IMG/VR virus record: IMGVR_UViG_3300025671_000539
Coordinates: 1-23,481 of that record
Direction: 5' to 3' (one strand)
Source: a virus
Length of the DNA stretch: 23,481 nt
Shown: piece after piece, positions 22,186-23,481 of the stretch
Position numbering within the stretch: the stretch's first letter is position 1
Layout: each line of letters starts with the position of its first letter
The notes under the pieces: model-generated
Seen by the model: the letters and a program-made list of their open reading frames with translations, nothing else
The model's database searches: none
Told to the model about the DNA's origin: nothing
Translations under genes and position numbers: made by a program

Positions 22186-22407
22186 ATGGCTACTACAATA
22201 TCAAATAATGGTGTAAGATTTAGGCACGAGCCTGGGTCTATGGACATAGAAATCTACGCGGAAGCACCTACCGTGCTACCGATCAAGGAAGTGGTGGAGG
22301 ACCTTATCGGTCTACTTTCAAGCGAACAGGCAACTGAAGTCCTTCTTCTCCTTCAAGCGCCTTTAACGCACCGTTTAGTACATGCTCAAACACCTGAGCT
22401 TGCATGA
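22186..22407 (+). CDS. Small protein of unknown function
   Basis: A 73-aa ORF with a good ribosome site (AAAGGA, 22174-22179, six bases before the ATG). The first 50 residues look protein-like, with GSMDIEIYAEAPTVLPIKEV and a Leu-rich amphipathic helix EDLIGLLSSEQATEVLLLL. The last 35 codons lie opposite the 3' half of the minus-strand ribbon-helix-helix gene, so part of this C-terminus is constrained by the other strand. I recognise no family. It is probably an early gene transcribed with or after the integrase; a possible -10 TATAAA lies at 22150-22155 without a clear -35. Confidence 0.5.
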   Translation: MATTISNNGVRFRHEPGSMDIEIYAEAPTVLPIKEVVEDLIGLLSSEQATEVLLLLQAPLTHRLVHAQTPELA

Positions 22408-22501
22408 GTCCTGTGTCTGCGGCGATTTCTTTCACTCGTTCACGGACATACTTGGAGTATCTGATATTCACGGGTTGGGTGAGTCCTTCTTTTTTTGGCA
22501 T
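22304..22501 (-). CDS. Ribbon-helix-helix DNA-binding protein (likely repressor)
   Basis: A 65-aa protein and the only convincing minus-strand gene. Residues 8-49 fit the RHH pattern of the Arc/MetJ/CopG class: a strand TQPVNIRYS, helix A KYVRERVKEIAADTG, and helix B LMQAQVFEHVLNGALKALE. Such proteins dimerise through the strand and bind short tandem operators. The ATG at 22501 is chosen because the frame upstream of it reads as unusual Cys/Tyr/Val sequence and because a perfect dyad is centred on this codon. It is divergent from the SSB gene, and three phased ACACATAA repeats lie between them, suggesting autoregulation and control of the early genes. It overlaps the + strand ORF ending at 22407 by 104 bases. 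Confidence 0.75.
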   Translation of the reverse strand: MPKKEGLTQPVNIRYSKYVRERVKEIAADTGLMQAQVFEHVLNGALKALEGEEGLQLPVRLKVDR

Positions 22502-22535
22502 AGTGCCAACACATAAACACACATAAAACACATAA
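22495..22535. promoter_or_regulatory. Operator-like dyad and three phased ACACATAA repeats
   Basis: A perfect inverted repeat TTGGCA-TAG-TGCCAA (22495-22509) covers the RHH start codon. Three direct copies of ACACATAA follow at 22509-22516, 22519-22526 and 22528-22535, spaced 10 and 9 bases, about one helical turn. RHH repressors typically bind such short tandem sites. The array ends four bases before the AAGGAG of the SSB gene. Promoter hexamers are not clear. Confidence 0.55.
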
Positions 22536-22552
22536 CACAAGGAGAAAATATA

Positions 22553-23134
22553 ATGGGATTCTTAGATGGAATAACAGAAGTGAAGTCATCCGGCGATTCG
22601 GGTGGCAATTATATGAAACTACAACCTGGTGCGAATCAGTTCCGCATTGTGGGTTCCGGCGATGATGGAGGATTCATCCAAGGCATGCTTGGTTGGTCCA
22701 CGAATGACGAGGGTAAACGCCAGCCACATCGGTGGAGAGTGGGCGAAGATGCACCACGCACATTCGAGGAGCGTCCGAAGGAGTTCTTTGCGATGCTGGT
22801 TTGGAACTACAAAGAATCACGCATTCAGATTCTTGAGCTTACACAGGCTGGTCTGAAGCGCGAACTGATGGCATTGGCGAGTGATGCGGAAGATTGGGGT
22901 GACCCAAGAAAGTATGACATCTCTATCACCAAAAGCGGTGAGGGTTTGGAGACGACTTACGCGATGACTCCCAAGCCACCGAAGAAGCGTGCCGATGAGA
23001 TTAACGAGGCGGTGAAGAACTTAAAAGCTAACCTAACGGCACTCTATGATGGTGGAGATCCATTTGAGGATGCACCCGCACCTGTACAAGAACCTGTACA
23101 GGAAGAAGCCGGAGAAGAAGAGGAGCCATTCTGA
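22553..23134 (+). CDS. ssb: Single-stranded DNA-binding protein (phage SSB)
   Basis: A 193-aa protein with a compact N-terminal domain and a long acidic tail ending EAGEEEEPF, the classic SSB C-terminal tip through which replication and recombination partners bind. Segments NYMKLQPGANQFRIVG (19-34), HRWRVGEDAP (59-68), MLVWNYKESRIQILELTQ (81-98) and WGDPRKYDISITKSG (115-129) match the layout of phage SSBs seen in early modules. It coats ssDNA during phage replication and recombination. A strong ribosome site AAGGAGAAAATATA precedes the ATG, so expression is likely high, and it is downstream of the RHH operator region. Its stop overlaps the next start (TGATG). Confidence 0.85.
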   Translation: MGFLDGITEVKSSGDSGGNYMKLQPGANQFRIVGSGDDGGFIQGMLGWSTNDEGKRQPHRWRVGEDAPRTFEERPKEFFAMLVWNYKESRIQILELTQAGLKRELMALASDAEDWGDPRKYDISITKSGEGLETTYAMTPKPPKKRADEINEAVKNLKANLTALYDGGDPFEDAPAPVQEPVQEEAGEEEEPF

Positions 23135-23436
23135 TGTCTATTGGTAAGATTAAAAAGATTATCTGCGAGCGTATGGGTGTGTCGCTAGAAGCCTTGGATT
23201 CGCGTTCTCGGCTGAAGCGTACCGCCCTAGCTCGGCAGATCGCTATGTTCTATGCATATGCTATGGGCAACACATGCATGGAGGTGGGTCGCAAATTTAA
23301 GCGCGACCACTCCAATGTTAGCCACGCACGAAAGAAGGTGGAGCATTGGCGTAAGTACGATTGGGAGATTCGTGCGATGCTGGAAGGTATCGAAGACGAG
23401 TACCCTGTATTAAAAAAGGATACAATCGTATGTTAG
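23134..23436 (+). CDS. Stand-alone DnaA domain IV-like DNA-binding protein
   Basis: A 100-aa protein in which residues 23-72 match the C-terminal DNA-binding domain of the bacterial initiator DnaA: a basic SRSRLKRTALARQIAMFYA helix (residues 23-41), then MEVGRKFKRDHSNVSHARKK (49-68), equivalent to the DnaA signature GRxxxxRDHxxVxHA. The AAA+ ATPase part of DnaA is absent, and the ORF is complete, so this is a domain-only protein rather than a truncated dnaA. It probably binds DnaA-box-like sites, either at the phage origin or to compete with the host initiator; both are inferences. It is translationally coupled to the SSB gene (TGATG) and its stop overlaps the next ATG region. Confidence 0.8.
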   Translation: MSIGKIKKIICERMGVSLEALDSRSRLKRTALARQIAMFYAYAMGNTCMEVGRKFKRDHSNVSHARKKVEHWRKYDWEIRAMLEGIEDEYPVLKKDTIVC

Positions 23437-23481
23437 TAACAGACATATCGAATGAAGCGTACCACGGGTCGAGCGAGTTAT
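23430..23481 (+). CDS. Start of a probable RecE-like/PD-(D/E)XK exonuclease (truncated by window end)
   Basis: Only 17 codons are present: MLVTDISNEAYHGSSEL. The 'I(S)NE.YH....L' opening is typical of RecE/exonuclease VIII-type nucleases and Cas4-like relatives (the DUF3799/PDDEXK family), which work with a phage SSB or annealase in recombination. The ATG overlaps the preceding gene by seven bases, with GGA (23418-23420) nine bases upstream as a ribosome site. With so little sequence, the call is tentative. Confidence 0.5.
   Translation, partial: MLVTDISNEAYHGSSEL

Noticed and set aside
1-23481. CRISPR arrays, rRNA genes, complete tRNA genes, insertion sequences, endolysin gene
   Set aside because: None could be found. 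The only tRNA-like sequence is the truncated piece at 21038-21082, no transposase or terminal inverted repeats were seen, and no muramidase, amidase or peptidase motif was recognised in any ORF.

Overview
This window is the late (virion) region plus the lysogeny/replication junction of a temperate double-stranded DNA phage or prophage, almost all on the + strand. The evidence is a canonical packaging-to-virion gene order (nuclease-like protein, large terminase, portal, scaffold, major capsid, connector, fibre and spike proteins, tail protein, internal virion proteins), followed by a tyrosine integrase and an early module. The tail appears short (podovirus-like): there is no tape measure, sheath or tail-tube gene, and the late operon ends in three large proteins (860, 404 and 1145 aa) in the position and style of podoviral internal/ejection proteins. 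Base composition is moderate and purine-rich Shine-Dalgarno sites precede several abundant virion genes, so the host uses SD-led initiation. Several families resemble those of marine phages, but the host cannot be named from this sequence. The best host clue is a 45-nt piece of a tRNA-Lys(CUU) gene beside the integrase.

Layout: 1-4193 holds a PD-(D/E)XK-like protein, TerL and portal. 4190-4676 holds two small unknown proteins, ending at a strong terminator at 4695-4731. 4796-6897 holds scaffold and a major capsid protein resembling the DUF5309/SU10 type, followed by a hairpin. 6975-8146 holds a small unknown and a head-tail connector-like protein carrying an inserted GSGYTS-type beta domain. 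8149-10441 is a run of small structural, fibre and beta-helix spike genes, including a 50-aa ORF. 10441-11371 is a cluster of small membrane proteins that looks like a lysis/holin cassette, with one possible embedded out-of-frame gene and a 51-aa one-TM protein. 11372-13628 holds a beta-rich tail protein and two small proteins. 13632-20882 holds the three putative ejection proteins, closed by a strong terminator at 20924-20949.

The only sizeable gene-free stretch is 20883-21113. It holds that terminator, a near-palindrome, repeated TGACACGAA motifs and the 5' half of a tRNA-Lys gene, and I read it as attP. It is followed by the tyrosine integrase, a small + strand ORF, a minus-strand ribbon-helix-helix protein with a phased repeat array in front of it, a phage SSB with an acidic tail, a stand-alone DnaA domain IV-like protein, and the first codons of a probable RecE-like exonuclease.

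Most genes abut or overlap by 1-8 bases, pointing to long polycistronic transcripts: one through packaging genes to 4.7 kb, one from about 4.75 kb to 20.9 kb, and an early/lysogeny transcript from about 21.0 kb onward. The most interesting signals are the reversed (5'-half) tRNA attachment architecture, the possible embedded spanin-like gene, the RHH operator array, the stand-alone DnaA-like domain, a GC-rich patch inside the portal gene, and an 11-residue-periodic helical domain in the 860-aa virion protein.
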